Shown here piece by piece: positions 1-9,408 of a DNA stretch of 64,000 nt (positions are counted from its first letter, which is position 1; every line of letters starts with the position of its first letter). The notes beneath the pieces are model-generated. The model was not told where the DNA came from, did no database searches, and saw only the letters and a list, made by a program, of their open reading frames with translations. A program made the translations under genes and the position numbers. The DNA comes from an uncultured Psychrobacter sp. GTDB taxonomy: Bacteria; Pseudomonadota; Gammaproteobacteria; Pseudomonadales; Moraxellaceae. The stretch spans positions 496,001-560,000 of the forward strand of contig NZ_CANMAH010000001.1 in NCBI RefSeq assembly GCF_947495825.1, in the 5' to 3' direction.

Positions 1-884
1 TCTACATTTGACCCTTTTGCTTCAAGCCTTTGAGCATGGTGCTTGAAAGCTTCATATACACCATCAAGTCTAGGTATATCGCCTGTTTTTACCGTTAAAT
101 AGTGACGCATAAAGCTATCAAAGTAATCGCCATAGCTCTCCTGTCCAAACTCGACCTCCATAGGTCGCCAATGATCATAATACAGATCAGCTTGATGATC
201 TGGCTCCAATCCCATCAACACAAAATTGCGAATTAAATCGGCTTGGCTCAGCGCTTTACCAGTAGAGTTCATGCTTTCAAAAATCAGCTGTGGATTGTCT
301 TGGTCTCGACTTAGAGCTATATCAACAATGATTACCTTAGATAAACCACGACAAAGCTGCTCTAGGTTACCATTTAGTTTTGCTATCTGTGTATCAAAGA
401 AATCGAAGTTTTCTTTAATCCGTAATGAGAAGTCCTGTGGAAGTGATTTTTGTGTGACTAGTGATAAAAAACTATCTTTATCTGTTTGGGTCAAAATCAG
501 CTTATAACCACGCTCACCATCTTCTAGTGGATTTAGCAAATAATAGTTGCGCAATTTTTTAGCTGAGAATCCTTCAACGGGTTCAGAATCCCCAAGATGC
601 CGAGATAAAGCTTCTAAAAGAAGCATAGCCGTAGTTAGTCGCTGCTGACCATCAATGACTAGTAGAGGTGATTGGCTAGAAACTTGATACAGTCCCTTTT
701 CAATGTAAACAACAGAGCCAATAAAATGAGCGCCAACGGCATCATTGTTGCCTGCTCGCATGATGTCATCCCATAACTGACGGCATTGCTGCTCAGTCCA
801 GGAGTAGGTACGTTGATATATAGGAATGATAAATTGTGGTGACTTCTTTAAAAAATCAAGGAGTTTGGCTTCGGTTGCTTTCAT
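1..884 (-). CDS. DUF262 (GmrS-like) protein, 3' end outside window
   Basis: The reading frame is open from an ATG at 884 to the window edge (294 codons, C-terminus missing). The N-terminal domain is of the DUF262/GmrS type: an IPIYQRTYSW motif near residue 20, then the hallmark VIDGQQRLTT motif near residue 80, and an IFESMNSTGKALSQADLIRN block typical of the family. Known DUF262 proteins (GmrSD, SspE, BrxU) use the DGQQR region for nucleotide hydrolysis and restrict modified or foreign DNA. Whether this copy carries the C-terminal DUF1524 HNH nuclease domain cannot be seen. It starts 37 bases after the hsdR stop on the same strand, so it is probably the last gene of the restriction operon. 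The family call is firm; the substrate is unknown. Confidence 0.85.
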   Translation of the reverse strand, partial: MKATEAKLLDFLKKSPQFIIPIYQRTYSWTEQQCRQLWDDIMRAGNNDAVGAHFIGSVVYIEKGLYQVSSQSPLLVIDGQQRLTTAMLLLEALSRHLGDSEPVEGFSAKKLRNYYLLNPLEDGERGYKLILTQTDKDSFLSLVTQKSLPQDFSLRIKENFDFFDTQIAKLNGNLEQLCRGLSKVIIVDIALSRDQDNPQLIFESMNSTGKALSQADLIRNFVLMGLEPDHQADLYYDHWRPMEVEFGQESYGDYFDSFMRHYLTVKTGDIPRLDGVYEAFKHHAQRLEAKGSNV

Positions 885-920
885 GACAGTACATATACCT
901 TATTCAATATTGTGTTTAGG

Positions 921-3900
921 CTAGCGATCTTTCTGCTCAAATAGCTGCTTAGCAAGCCGCTTAGCAACCTTGGATTTAATCTCTTCATTCATCATGACGG
1001 TATTACATATATCGCCGTGGCTATCGATGCGCTTTAAAAATAAATCGATCAATCTGCCCGATAAATACTCAGTAAAGCTGTCTAACTTATTACTATTCAT
1101 TGATTGAACGATAGCTTCATCGCTTAGCGCTTCCTCCACAATTTGATCAAAGAACATCTGATCAGCAGGCGTAAAATCTGTACCAAAAGCGTCATTAAGC
1201 TCAGTTATCATCTTAGATACGTGATCAGTGGCTTTAGTCTGTCCTGTGCCTACATCAGTAGAACCTTTTAAGTCTTTAGCATCACTATCATTTAGCTTGA
1301 TACTACCCTCACCGACTTTTTCTAAGCGATAAAACTGTAGCGTGACGTCTTTTGATATATCGATCCGCGTATCCTTGCTACCTTTGGGTAATGATCTAAG
1401 CAGCATTCGTAGATAGGCATAACGCTGTTCATGAATAGTGTCCGCATAAGGCATGATCTGAGAGACGAGCTGATATAGATTAAGATAGCTTTGTACTTGC
1501 GATTTAAACAGTCTTTGTTTCTCTAATTTTTGTTCTATATCGTCCTGATGTGAGATAGCATTGTATCGTTCGACAGCTACATCCATAATACTGTTGAGCT
1601 GTTGGTGATCTTTTTTGGATAGCTTGTGCTTACCTTTGAACCATATTTCAGAAAACTGTGTTATATCTTGAGCGAAGTATATGCCCCACTCGTTAAGTGT
1701 GTGCGCAAGCTCAGTAAGTTTCGTATCGTCAGGTATGTCCCCTAAAGCCGTCACATCATAATAAGGTTTAAATGCCTTTTTTATGTCAGCATCAGTATTG
1801 ACAAAGTCCAGCACGAACACGTCATCTTTACCGTTAGCAGTACGGTTTAGGCGCGATAGCGTCTGTACCGCTTGTACGCCCGATAGCTTTTTATCTACAA
1901 ACATCGTATGCAGTAGCGGTTGATCAAAGCCTGTCTGATATTTATCAGCCACGAGCAGTACTTGATACTCATCCGTATCGAACTTCTCAGGTAGCTCTTT
2001 TTCTTTGATACCATTATTCATAGTGACTTCGGTATATACCTTCTCCGGCTTGTCTGGAAAGGATAACTTACCTGAGAACGCAACCAATGATTTGATATCG
2101 GTATAGCCTTTTTCTTTTATGTACTCATCAAAAGCAATCTTATAGCGCACGGCGCTTTCTCTTGATTCTGTCACCACCATCGCTTTGGCGTGTCCGCCAA
2201 TTTTATGACGGGTCACCGCATAAAAATGCTCAACGATGATTTCTACCTTTTGACTGATCACACTAGGATGCAAATTGACGAACCGTAGCAGCTCCTGTTT
2301 GGTTTTATTTTTAGCCAGCTCTTTGTCTTCTTTGGCTATTTGTAGCAGCTTAAAATAATGCTTGTAAGTAGTGTAATTTGCTAATACATCATGGATAAAA
2401 CCCTCTTCGATGGCCTGCTTCATGGTATAGCTATGGAAGGGCGATTTGCCATTTGCTCCTGGTTCATCAAATAGTGCCAAGGTCTTCCATTTTGGGGTAG
2501 CGGTAAAGGCAAAAAAGCTTAGATTCGGTTGGCGCTGGCGTTTGTGCGTCTCCCGATATAGCGCCGCCTTAACATCCGGACTTAGCTCATCTTCTCCTTG
2601 CGCTTCATCTAATAAAAATTCCGCAGCGATAGCCGATTCAATGCCATCTTGATTCAGCACCTTGCGTAGCTCTGATGCGGTCTCACCTGTTTGCGAGCTA
2701 TGCGCTTCATCAACGATAATGGCAAAGCGCTTGTCCTTGGTAGACAGATCCAGATGACTGCCATCCTCACGCTGTTTTTGGATCGACTTCATGACATGCG
2801 GGAATTTTTGAATCGTGGTGATAATGACCTGAGTGTCACTGGCAATCGCTTGTGCCAGTTGATGCGAGTTTTCATCAATTTTCTTAACCACACCGTCTTT
2901 GTGTTCAAACTGGGTAATGGTGTCTTGTAACTGTTTGTCTAAAACGACACGATCAGTGACCACGATGATCGAGTTAAATACTTTATGATCGTCATCGTTA
3001 TGCATCGATGAAAGATGATGGGCAAGCCATGCAATAGAGTTAGACTTGCCTGAGCCTGCCGAATGCTGAATCAGATAGTTATGCCCTGCGCCATGCTCAC
3101 GGCTGTGGTGCGTCAGCTTACGGACACAGTCCAGCTGATGAAAGCGCGGGAATATCATCGTCTCAGTGGTTTTGTAGCGATTGCCTGAGTCAGTTTTGAT
3201 TTTCTTTTCACTCACTTCGAGATGAATAAAGCGCCCGATGATATCCATGAGGCTATCTTTGGTTAATATATCTTCCCAAAGATAAGACGTGCGTACTTTG
3301 CCAGCTATAGGCGGATTGCCAGCACCGCCATTGTGACCACGATTAAAGGGTAAAAAGAAAGTATCCTCACCTTGCAAGCGCGTGGTCATATAGACTTGAT
3401 CGGTATCTACAGCGAAGTGCACCAGCGTTCGCGTCTTAAAGGCAAATAGCTTGCCGTGCGGATTGCGCTCAAGCTTATACTGATTAATACCATCGTCGAC
3501 GTTCCAGCCTGTCGCCGATAGTTTATTTTTTAGCTCAATAGTAATTATGGGAATACCGTTTAGTGATAACACCAGATCTGGTATCTCGTTATACTCAGTA
3601 TGCACCTGACGGGTCATCTTTAAGATATTATCTCGATAGCGCTGCTCAGTATTGGCATTGATACTGGTATTGGGCGCAAAGTACGCCATCTTAATGATCT
3701 TGCCATAGCAGTTAAAGCCATGACGCAAGACGTTCAGTGAGCCACTGACATCTAAGGCGTTCTGTAGATACGTCAATATATAATTATCGGTATTACCTTT
3801 TTGCCCGTGCTCGATGCGCTGATATAAAGCAGGCTGTGAGGCTTTGATAAAGTCGATCACATCTGCTGGGAATAGCGCTGATGCCTTATCATATTCAGTC

Positions 3901-3977
3901 GCCTCCCCTTTGATATAGCCACCTTGCTCAACTAAGCTGTCTTCGATGGCGTCTTCAAAACTTATTTCGGTATGCAT
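921..3977 (-). CDS. hsdR: Type I restriction endonuclease subunit R (HsdR)
   Basis: A 1018-residue protein with the usual HsdR layout. The N-terminal PD-(D/E)xK nuclease has a PDL motif at 133-135 and ELK at 148-150. The SF2 translocase follows with Walker A GSGKS at 308-312, DEAH at 423-426 and FTATP at 491-495. A later SF2 part carries the QTLSRLNR motif VI, and the helical C-terminus docks on HsdM in known complexes. HsdR cleaves unmodified DNA after ATP-driven translocation as part of R2M2S. It starts 9 bases after the hsdS stop, with AAGGA upstream of the ATG, so it belongs to the same operon. All key motifs are intact and it looks functional. Confidence 0.97.
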   Translation of the reverse strand: MHTEISFEDAIEDSLVEQGGYIKGEATEYDKASALFPADVIDFIKASQPALYQRIEHGQKGNTDNYILTYLQNALDVSGSLNVLRHGFNCYGKIIKMAYFAPNTSINANTEQRYRDNILKMTRQVHTEYNEIPDLVLSLNGIPIITIELKNKLSATGWNVDDGINQYKLERNPHGKLFAFKTRTLVHFAVDTDQVYMTTRLQGEDTFFLPFNRGHNGGAGNPPIAGKVRTSYLWEDILTKDSLMDIIGRFIHLEVSEKKIKTDSGNRYKTTETMIFPRFHQLDCVRKLTHHSREHGAGHNYLIQHSAGSGKSNSIAWLAHHLSSMHNDDDHKVFNSIIVVTDRVVLDKQLQDTITQFEHKDGVVKKIDENSHQLAQAIASDTQVIITTIQKFPHVMKSIQKQREDGSHLDLSTKDKRFAIIVDEAHSSQTGETASELRKVLNQDGIESAIAAEFLLDEAQGEDELSPDVKAALYRETHKRQRQPNLSFFAFTATPKWKTLALFDEPGANGKSPFHSYTMKQAIEEGFIHDVLANYTTYKHYFKLLQIAKEDKELAKNKTKQELLRFVNLHPSVISQKVEIIVEHFYAVTRHKIGGHAKAMVVTESRESAVRYKIAFDEYIKEKGYTDIKSLVAFSGKLSFPDKPEKVYTEVTMNNGIKEKELPEKFDTDEYQVLLVADKYQTGFDQPLLHTMFVDKKLSGVQAVQTLSRLNRTANGKDDVFVLDFVNTDADIKKAFKPYYDVTALGDIPDDTKLTELAHTLNEWGIYFAQDITQFSEIWFKGKHKLSKKDHQQLNSIMDVAVERYNAISHQDDIEQKLEKQRLFKSQVQSYLNLYQLVSQIMPYADTIHEQRYAYLRMLLRSLPKGSKDTRIDISKDVTLQFYRLEKVGEGSIKLNDSDAKDLKGSTDVGTGQTKATDHVSKMITELNDAFGTDFTPADQMFFDQIVEEALSDEAIVQSMNSNKLDSFTEYLSGRLIDLFLKRIDSHGDICNTVMMNEEIKSKVAKRLAKQLFEQKDR

Positions 3978-3986
3978 AACTGATCC

Positions 3987-5351
3987 TTAGCTGGCTTGTT
4001 TGTTAAGATGACGTACATCGATTTTGCCTGTTACCGCTTGGGTAATTAAGGCGGCACGGTATTCTTGAAGCTTGCCGATAATATCTTTAGCCGCTTCGCT
4101 AGATCGATCCATTCTATTAACTTGCTCATCTAAATAAATGACTATATTATTTTGCTCGGTAAGAGGTGGCAACCAAGCAGGTATGCGTTTTAAAATCCCT
4201 TGTGTAACGCTAAAAACTTTCACACCACTTACCCGATTTATAATTTGTGTTCTAAATACCTTTGAATCAAACATATAAGCTAGATAACGATGATTGTGAT
4301 CATGCTTTTGCTTCATTACCACAGTATGATAGCCAGCCATAGTTAAGGTTTTACTATTTAAATGCGTAAAATTTCCTGAACCTTTATAATCTTCGGATGT
4401 ATCTGCAAAAACAAAATCGCCTTCTTTTAGTACAGCATACTTAAAATTTTCGGCATAACTTTCCGGTACGCACTTTAAAGGATGGATATTTGGATCTACC
4501 TCAAATCCGTATTTAGAATGCACTTCACCATAGTTAACACACGGAATACCTTCATCTATTAGATCAGCTTTCGTTATAGTTAATCCCCTAGAAAAATTGA
4601 AAAGGTATTTGTTATAAGTTAGTTCCCAATGCTCAGGAATCTCACCTAACCACTCAACACCGCTATCTTTCATTGGTACATTTGGATCAAGTCCTTTAGT
4701 CACCGCATGAGTAATGACCGCGCTGCGCTGCTCAGCAAGTTTTTCGATTAGCTGTTGCTGTTTTCTAATCAAGGTATCGATATGGTCAAGCTTGTCATCT
4801 AAAAAGTTTACGATGGCTTGTTGTTCATCGATATCAGGTAATGGTGCAACAAAATTTTTGATAAAACTTTCTGGTACTCGCTTTTGACCACCTGCCCCAT
4901 ACATCTCTGATTCACCTATTTTCATAAATACATCTGAGCGTATTAGATAGAACAAAAACCTTGAAGAAGTTTCTTCTTTAGGCCTTAATACGTGTAGCTC
5001 TGTTGTACCAAAACCGATATCGTTAGTCAGGTTGTTACAAATGGAGGCCTTACCATTTTCAAAGCAAGGTGTAATTTTTGCCATTACTACATCATCGTTC
5101 CGAAAATACGTATAACCTTTATATACATCGCTTATCTCTTTATCAGTTGTTAACGTCAAACCGCCATCAACTGCTACTGATTCCATAGGTACAAATGAGA
5201 CCAACAAGCCTTCTTGTATACCTAATTCAGATTTTAAAGGATTAGTGTTAACAAAAAACCGCATACGTTTAGCCTCCCAATGGCTGGGAATTTCACCCAG
5301 CCACGGGACGCCACTGTCTTTATAATCATGGTAGCGTCTTAGCTCACTCAT
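3987..5351 (-). CDS. hsdS: Type I restriction-modification specificity subunit S (HsdS)
   Basis: A 454-residue protein with two target-recognition domains in tandem. Each begins with a near-identical segment (DSGVPWLGEIPSHW near residue 13, DSGVEWLGEIPEHW near 230) and each ends in a conserved coiled helix (FLDDKLDHID and YLDEQVNRMD). The two spacer helices hold the TRDs apart so that a bipartite DNA site is read, and they bind two HsdM subunits. The start codon overlaps the hsdM stop by four bases (ATGA), which implies translational coupling. The different TRD sequences predict a non-palindromic bipartite target, which cannot be deduced here. Confidence 0.95.
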   Translation of the reverse strand: MSELRRYHDYKDSGVPWLGEIPSHWEAKRMRFFVNTNPLKSELGIQEGLLVSFVPMESVAVDGGLTLTTDKEISDVYKGYTYFRNDDVVMAKITPCFENGKASICNNLTNDIGFGTTELHVLRPKEETSSRFLFYLIRSDVFMKIGESEMYGAGGQKRVPESFIKNFVAPLPDIDEQQAIVNFLDDKLDHIDTLIRKQQQLIEKLAEQRSAVITHAVTKGLDPNVPMKDSGVEWLGEIPEHWELTYNKYLFNFSRGLTITKADLIDEGIPCVNYGEVHSKYGFEVDPNIHPLKCVPESYAENFKYAVLKEGDFVFADTSEDYKGSGNFTHLNSKTLTMAGYHTVVMKQKHDHNHRYLAYMFDSKVFRTQIINRVSGVKVFSVTQGILKRIPAWLPPLTEQNNIVIYLDEQVNRMDRSSEAAKDIIGKLQEYRAALITQAVTGKIDVRHLNKQAS

Positions 5352-7624
5352 GCTGATAGCCCTCCTAACATACCGATGATGGTCTGCTCAAGCTCAACGA
5401 TATCAGACTTGATGTCCTCAAGCGCACGCGGCGGCTCATAGACATAAAAATGACGATTGATCGGGATCTCATAGCCGACACGCGTACGGGTATAGTCCAC
5501 CCACGCATCATCGACATGTGGCAAAACTTCATCCGCCATGTACTGCTCACAATGCGGCTTAATCAGTTCAAGTAGCTCACCTAGCCCCGTTTCATTGTCA
5601 TAGTGGATAGGCAATGGCAATGCAATATTATCAGGCAGTGGTACGACCTCAGTATCGCGTAGGTCTGAATCAGGCTCTGGATTGCCTTTGCTATCAGTGC
5701 ATATTTCAGCGCTTGGATCTTTTTCAGATAGCGCTTGCAGAATAGATTTCTTGAGAGGTGCCCCAATTTTAAAATTTAAGTCTTTGAGAATAGGATTTAG
5801 CACCTTCAAAAATGCATCACGATCTTTGTATAACTTATCACCATCCATCTTTGCTAATGCATCTTTGATCGCCTGCTGCTGCGCGTTTCCTGCTTTTTCC
5901 TCAGCCGCAATTTGTTTAGGATCTTTTAGCTTGCGACTTTTTGCTAGGTTTATGAAGCCTGCCTCATTATCCAGACGGTCTATACGCTCACGACTGACTT
6001 GGAAGTTTAGACGTAGGGGACGCTCAACGGTCATCTTGATATAGCCAAAGTCTTGGTTATTAAAGATCTTGCTACACACCTTAGCATCACCGTTTTTGTC
6101 TTTGACCAGCTGGCTTGTCGCTTCATCTTTATAGTTAGCATACAGCTTGGTTAACTCTTTGATGTGCTTATCACCCAGCTCATGGCGTTTATTACCTAAG
6201 CTCTTACGCATTTTTTGGTAGTGGTCTGTGGCATCAATCAGTTGAACCTTACCTTGCTTGTTAGCAGGCTTTTTATTGGAGACGATCCAGATATAAGTAT
6301 AAATACCAGTGTTATAGAACATCTGATCAGGTAGCGCGATGATGGCCTCTAACCAATCGTTTTCGATGATCCAGCGACGGATATTACTCTCACCACTACC
6401 CGCGTCACCTGTAAATAAAGGCGAGCCGTTAAAGACTACAGCGATACGAGATCCATCGCCGCCATCTTCAGGTGCGTCATGCATCTTTGAGATCATATGT
6501 TGTAGAAACAACAATGAGCCATCGTTAATACGCGGTAGTCCTGCTTCAAATCGTCCATTTGCGCCTAGATTAGCCTCATCTTCAATAAAGTCTTTTTGTG
6601 TTTTCCAATCTACGCCATAAGGCGGATTGGCAAACATATAGTGGAACTTCTTGCCTTCATGCCCATCATGCGGTACAAAGCCTGAAGATTTATTTTTGCT
6701 GTTTTTGATACCTAGCGTGTCACCATAGATAATGTTATCGATAGGCTCATCTTTAATCAGCAAATCAGAACAACAAATAGCATAGGACTCAGCGTTATAC
6801 TCTTGACCGTATAGCGCTATATTGATTTTGTCATTATAGCTTTTTAGGTACTTTTCAGCTTCTGACAGCATACCGCCTGTCCCAGCTGTTGGATCATAAA
6901 TGCTACGATAGACACCCGCTTTGATTAGCTCGTTTTGATCTTCTTCAAAGATGATATTTACCATCAGCTCAATCACTTCACGCGGGGTAAAGTGATCACC
7001 TGCCTCTTCGTTGGCTTGCTCATTAAAACGGCGCACCAAATCTTCGAACACATAGCCCATTTGTAGATTGCTAATACCAGCTGGCGATAAATCGATACCT
7101 GATTTTTGAATATCGGTGACAAAGCTTTCGATCACTTGAAACAGTTTGTTTTTATCATCGAGCTTATGAATCTCATTTTCAAACTCAAACTTTTCAAAAA
7201 TATCACGGGCTTTGGGGGAGAATCCTTGAATATAGCTGAGCAAGTTGGCACTGATATGCTCTGAGTCTGCTAGTAGCTTAGTTAGGTTATAACCACTAAC
7301 GTTATATAAAGGATGTTTGCGATTAAGACCTAGATGATCGCTCATCGCGGCATCGAAAAATACACCTTTGGTACGCTTATCATCAGGCTTTGCTTCGTTG
7401 GCTTCATAAAACGCTTTCATCTTATCGGTATAAGGACTTAAGATCGCATCAAAACGTGCAAGCACGATCAGCGGTAGCATCACACGACGATACTGCGGCG
7501 GACGATAAGTACCACGTAGGGAGTTGGCGACGTTCCAGATGACTTGAGTAAGCGTTGAGTGCTGACCACTCATTTTCTTATCTAAATCTTTAGTTGGCTC
7601 TGATGTTGTTTGAATATCTGTCAT
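5348..7624 (-). CDS. hsdM: Type I restriction-modification DNA methyltransferase subunit M (HsdM)
   Basis: A 758-residue N6-adenine methyltransferase. The N-terminal HsdM helical domain is followed by the SAM-binding motif DPTAGTGG at 244-251 and the catalytic NPPY at 333-336, both intact. It is longer than many HsdM proteins (about 500 residues); the extra C-terminal region after about 560 is charged and may contact HsdS. AAGGAA lies upstream of the ATG. In the operon it sits between a half-size S-like gene (10-base gap) and full-length hsdS (4-base overlap). It methylates the host's own target sites and forms the core of the restriction complex. Confidence 0.96.
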   Translation of the reverse strand: MTDIQTTSEPTKDLDKKMSGQHSTLTQVIWNVANSLRGTYRPPQYRRVMLPLIVLARFDAILSPYTDKMKAFYEANEAKPDDKRTKGVFFDAAMSDHLGLNRKHPLYNVSGYNLTKLLADSEHISANLLSYIQGFSPKARDIFEKFEFENEIHKLDDKNKLFQVIESFVTDIQKSGIDLSPAGISNLQMGYVFEDLVRRFNEQANEEAGDHFTPREVIELMVNIIFEEDQNELIKAGVYRSIYDPTAGTGGMLSEAEKYLKSYNDKINIALYGQEYNAESYAICCSDLLIKDEPIDNIIYGDTLGIKNSKNKSSGFVPHDGHEGKKFHYMFANPPYGVDWKTQKDFIEDEANLGANGRFEAGLPRINDGSLLFLQHMISKMHDAPEDGGDGSRIAVVFNGSPLFTGDAGSGESNIRRWIIENDWLEAIIALPDQMFYNTGIYTYIWIVSNKKPANKQGKVQLIDATDHYQKMRKSLGNKRHELGDKHIKELTKLYANYKDEATSQLVKDKNGDAKVCSKIFNNQDFGYIKMTVERPLRLNFQVSRERIDRLDNEAGFINLAKSRKLKDPKQIAAEEKAGNAQQQAIKDALAKMDGDKLYKDRDAFLKVLNPILKDLNFKIGAPLKKSILQALSEKDPSAEICTDSKGNPEPDSDLRDTEVVPLPDNIALPLPIHYDNETGLGELLELIKPHCEQYMADEVLPHVDDAWVDYTRTRVGYEIPINRHFYVYEPPRALEDIKSDIVELEQTIIGMLGGLSA

Positions 7625-7633
7625 GATTTTTCC

Positions 7634-8239
7634 TTAAATTTGATTGGCTGGTCGGCTTTGAACGTCCGCTAAAATTTGTTCATCAAAAGCATGGTTATAG
7701 TCTTGGCGCAATTTTAATAGTGACTTAAACACTTCTGCTTCAACTTTAGACTGCTCTTGCCTTTGTAGTATTTGCTGCTGCTCTTGTATGGTTGGTATAA
7801 CAATAGGCAGATCTCTGACAGTAGATATGCTGGTCATATTCAACGTACTACCTGTCGAATTGGTCTCAAAATGCCGCTTTGCTATACTCGATTTATTGAT
7901 ATACCACGTCAGATATTCAGGATCGATATCATCGGTTGTTAAATTGATCACAATAAAAATGTGACCGACAATAACCTGATCCTCTTCTGTGCCATGATAA
8001 ACATACGCTTTTGGCTCACCTCGAGCGAGAAGAACGACTGAACCATGTTTTAGATACTGCGGCTGTGAGTCGTACTTCCAGTCAATGCGTGTCAATGCTG
8101 TAGCATTAATAGTGAAGCTGTCTTTTGGCAAATCTTTACTTTGTAAAAGCTTGGTATCGCCATTAGCCAAGTAGCTTACTGACTCACGTAGGGTAAAGCC
8201 AGTATAAATATCGGCTAGACGTTTTAGAATCGTTGTCAT
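7634..8239 (-). CDS. Half-size HsdS-like protein (single target-recognition domain)
   Basis: A 201-residue protein that reads as one HsdS half: a single TRD-like domain (residues 1-150, with LPIVIPTIQEQQQI at its end) followed by one helix and a short tail. It is the first gene of the restriction operon, 10 bases before hsdM. Full-length hsdS is also present downstream, so this is not simply a truncated specificity gene of the same copy. Single-TRD S proteins can dimerise and give palindromic bipartite recognition, or compete with the full S for HsdM. Here the role is an inference. The frame is intact with no sign of decay. Confidence 0.75.
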   Translation of the reverse strand: MTTILKRLADIYTGFTLRESVSYLANGDTKLLQSKDLPKDSFTINATALTRIDWKYDSQPQYLKHGSVVLLARGEPKAYVYHGTEEDQVIVGHIFIVINLTTDDIDPEYLTWYINKSSIAKRHFETNSTGSTLNMTSISTVRDLPIVIPTIQEQQQILQRQEQSKVEAEVFKSLLKLRQDYNHAFDEQILADVQSRPANQI

Positions 8240-8356
8240 GGCTCACCACCCTATTACTGAGTGGGAGGATAAGATATAATAAAGCATATTAGTTTCCTTA
8301 TATATGTTTGGGAATTAATATCGAAAAGACTCAGTGTCCAAACTTACCTTTTCGAT

Positions 8357-8397
8357 AGCCGTACAGTAAACGACTTATAGTCCATCTCTGTACGGCT
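8357..8397. repeat. Inverted repeat in the divergent restriction promoter region
   Basis: AGCCGTACAG at 8357-8366 is matched by its exact reverse complement CTGTACGGCT at 8388-8397, with a 21-base loop. TTTTATT follows on the plus strand, so it could fold as a terminator-like hairpin. No plus-strand gene ends here, however, so an operator or leader structure is equally possible. The left arm also contains one copy of the TTTACTGTAC motif described for the downstream promoter. Confidence 0.6.
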
Positions 8398-8441
8398 TTT
8401 ATTATGCCTATAAGAAAATTATTAGTCAATGCTATTTTTAG

Positions 8442-8508
8442 TTTACTGTACGAATTTTATAGTATAATATTTATATTGCTCTTAACGCTATATACTCATT
8501 ACTGTACA
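8442..8508 (+). promoter_or_regulatory. Promoter and repeated TTACTGTAC operator-like motif of the EVE-HNH gene
   Basis: TATAAT at 8463-8468 is a good -10 box 58 bases before the ATG at 8526. The word TTTACTGTAC overlaps the expected -35 area at 8442-8451. TTACTGTAC recurs at 8499-8507, and an exact inverted copy of the 10-mer (GTACAGTAAA) lies at 8361-8370. Three copies of one 9-10-mer within 150 bases around a promoter look like repressor sites. No controller gene for this site was identified. Confidence 0.45.
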
Positions 8509-8525
8509 ACTAAAAAGGATTAATT

Positions 8526-9407
8526 ATGCAATATTTCTTCATAAATCATAGTCAGACTCACAAAGATGAATTAGGCGATGGTTACCTATGGTCGCCCAAA
8601 ACTAAAAGTAATGGGGAATCTCACTGGTCTTATAACAATATGAAAAAAGTAAAGCCCGGTGATATTGTTTTCTCGTTCGCTGAGACTGAAGTAAAGGCAA
8701 TAGGATATGCTACTTCAGAAGCCTATACTGCTCCTAAGCCCGTAGGATTTTCAGAGATCTGGGATCAATCTGGTTGGAAAATCGATGTAGATTTTGAACG
8801 GATAAATCATCCATTTCGTCTTAAGGAAGATCTATATGAGTTCAGGCATATGTTACCTGTTAAATACTCACCTATTAGTCTTAACAATGGTAATGGCAAT
8901 CAGGGCTGCTACCTGGCTAATATATCTTCTGATTTTGCTGACTATCTAATCAAAAAGTCTGATTTCATTTTTGAAATTGAATCAGCTGATGTCACTTCAT
9001 TGTCTATAGAAAATCGAGCTACAGAAAAACTCGGTACTGTCCGCCAAAGAGTTGGACAATCAGAATTTAGAAAACGTCTGTTAAATATGCATGATAGACG
9101 CTGTCAGCTTACGGGCACTTCTATACCAGAGCTGCTTCGAGCAAGTCATATAAAGCCTTGGTCAGATTCTGTTGGTACTGAACGTCTAGATCCTCATAAT
9201 GGCTTGCTGCTCGCAAGTCATGTTGACGCTCTTTTTGATAAAGGGCTAATCACATTTACTAGCGAAGGGAATATATTGTTCGCCAGAAATGATATTGAAG
9301 AATTTTTTGACTGTAATCAAATACCTAAGAAGCTAAGCAATTTTTCTATTCAATCACAAAAGTATATGAAACATCACAATAATAAGATTTTTCATATAGA
9401 TAGCTAA
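8526..9407 (+). CDS. EVE-like / HNH endonuclease, candidate modification-dependent restriction enzyme
   Basis: A 293-residue two-domain protein. Residues 1-150 look like an EVE/PUA-type domain (GDIVFSFAETEVKAIG; aromatic-rich), a fold known to flip and read modified bases. Residues 170-245 form an HNH_2 nuclease with H208 (ASHIKPW), N225 (PHNGLLL) and H232 (SHVDALFD) all in place. The same domain order is found in type IV enzymes such as VcaM4I that cut DNA with 5-methyl- or hydroxymethylcytosine. It is transcribed away from the type I system, in line with a defence island. The nuclease domain is clear; EVE assignment and modified-DNA dependence are inferred. Confidence 0.8.
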   Translation: MQYFFINHSQTHKDELGDGYLWSPKTKSNGESHWSYNNMKKVKPGDIVFSFAETEVKAIGYATSEAYTAPKPVGFSEIWDQSGWKIDVDFERINHPFRLKEDLYEFRHMLPVKYSPISLNNGNGNQGCYLANISSDFADYLIKKSDFIFEIESADVTSLSIENRATEKLGTVRQRVGQSEFRKRLLNMHDRRCQLTGTSIPELLRASHIKPWSDSVGTERLDPHNGLLLASHVDALFDKGLITFTSEGNILFARNDIEEFFDCNQIPKKLSNFSIQSQKYMKHHNNKIFHIDS

Positions 9408-9408
9408 T

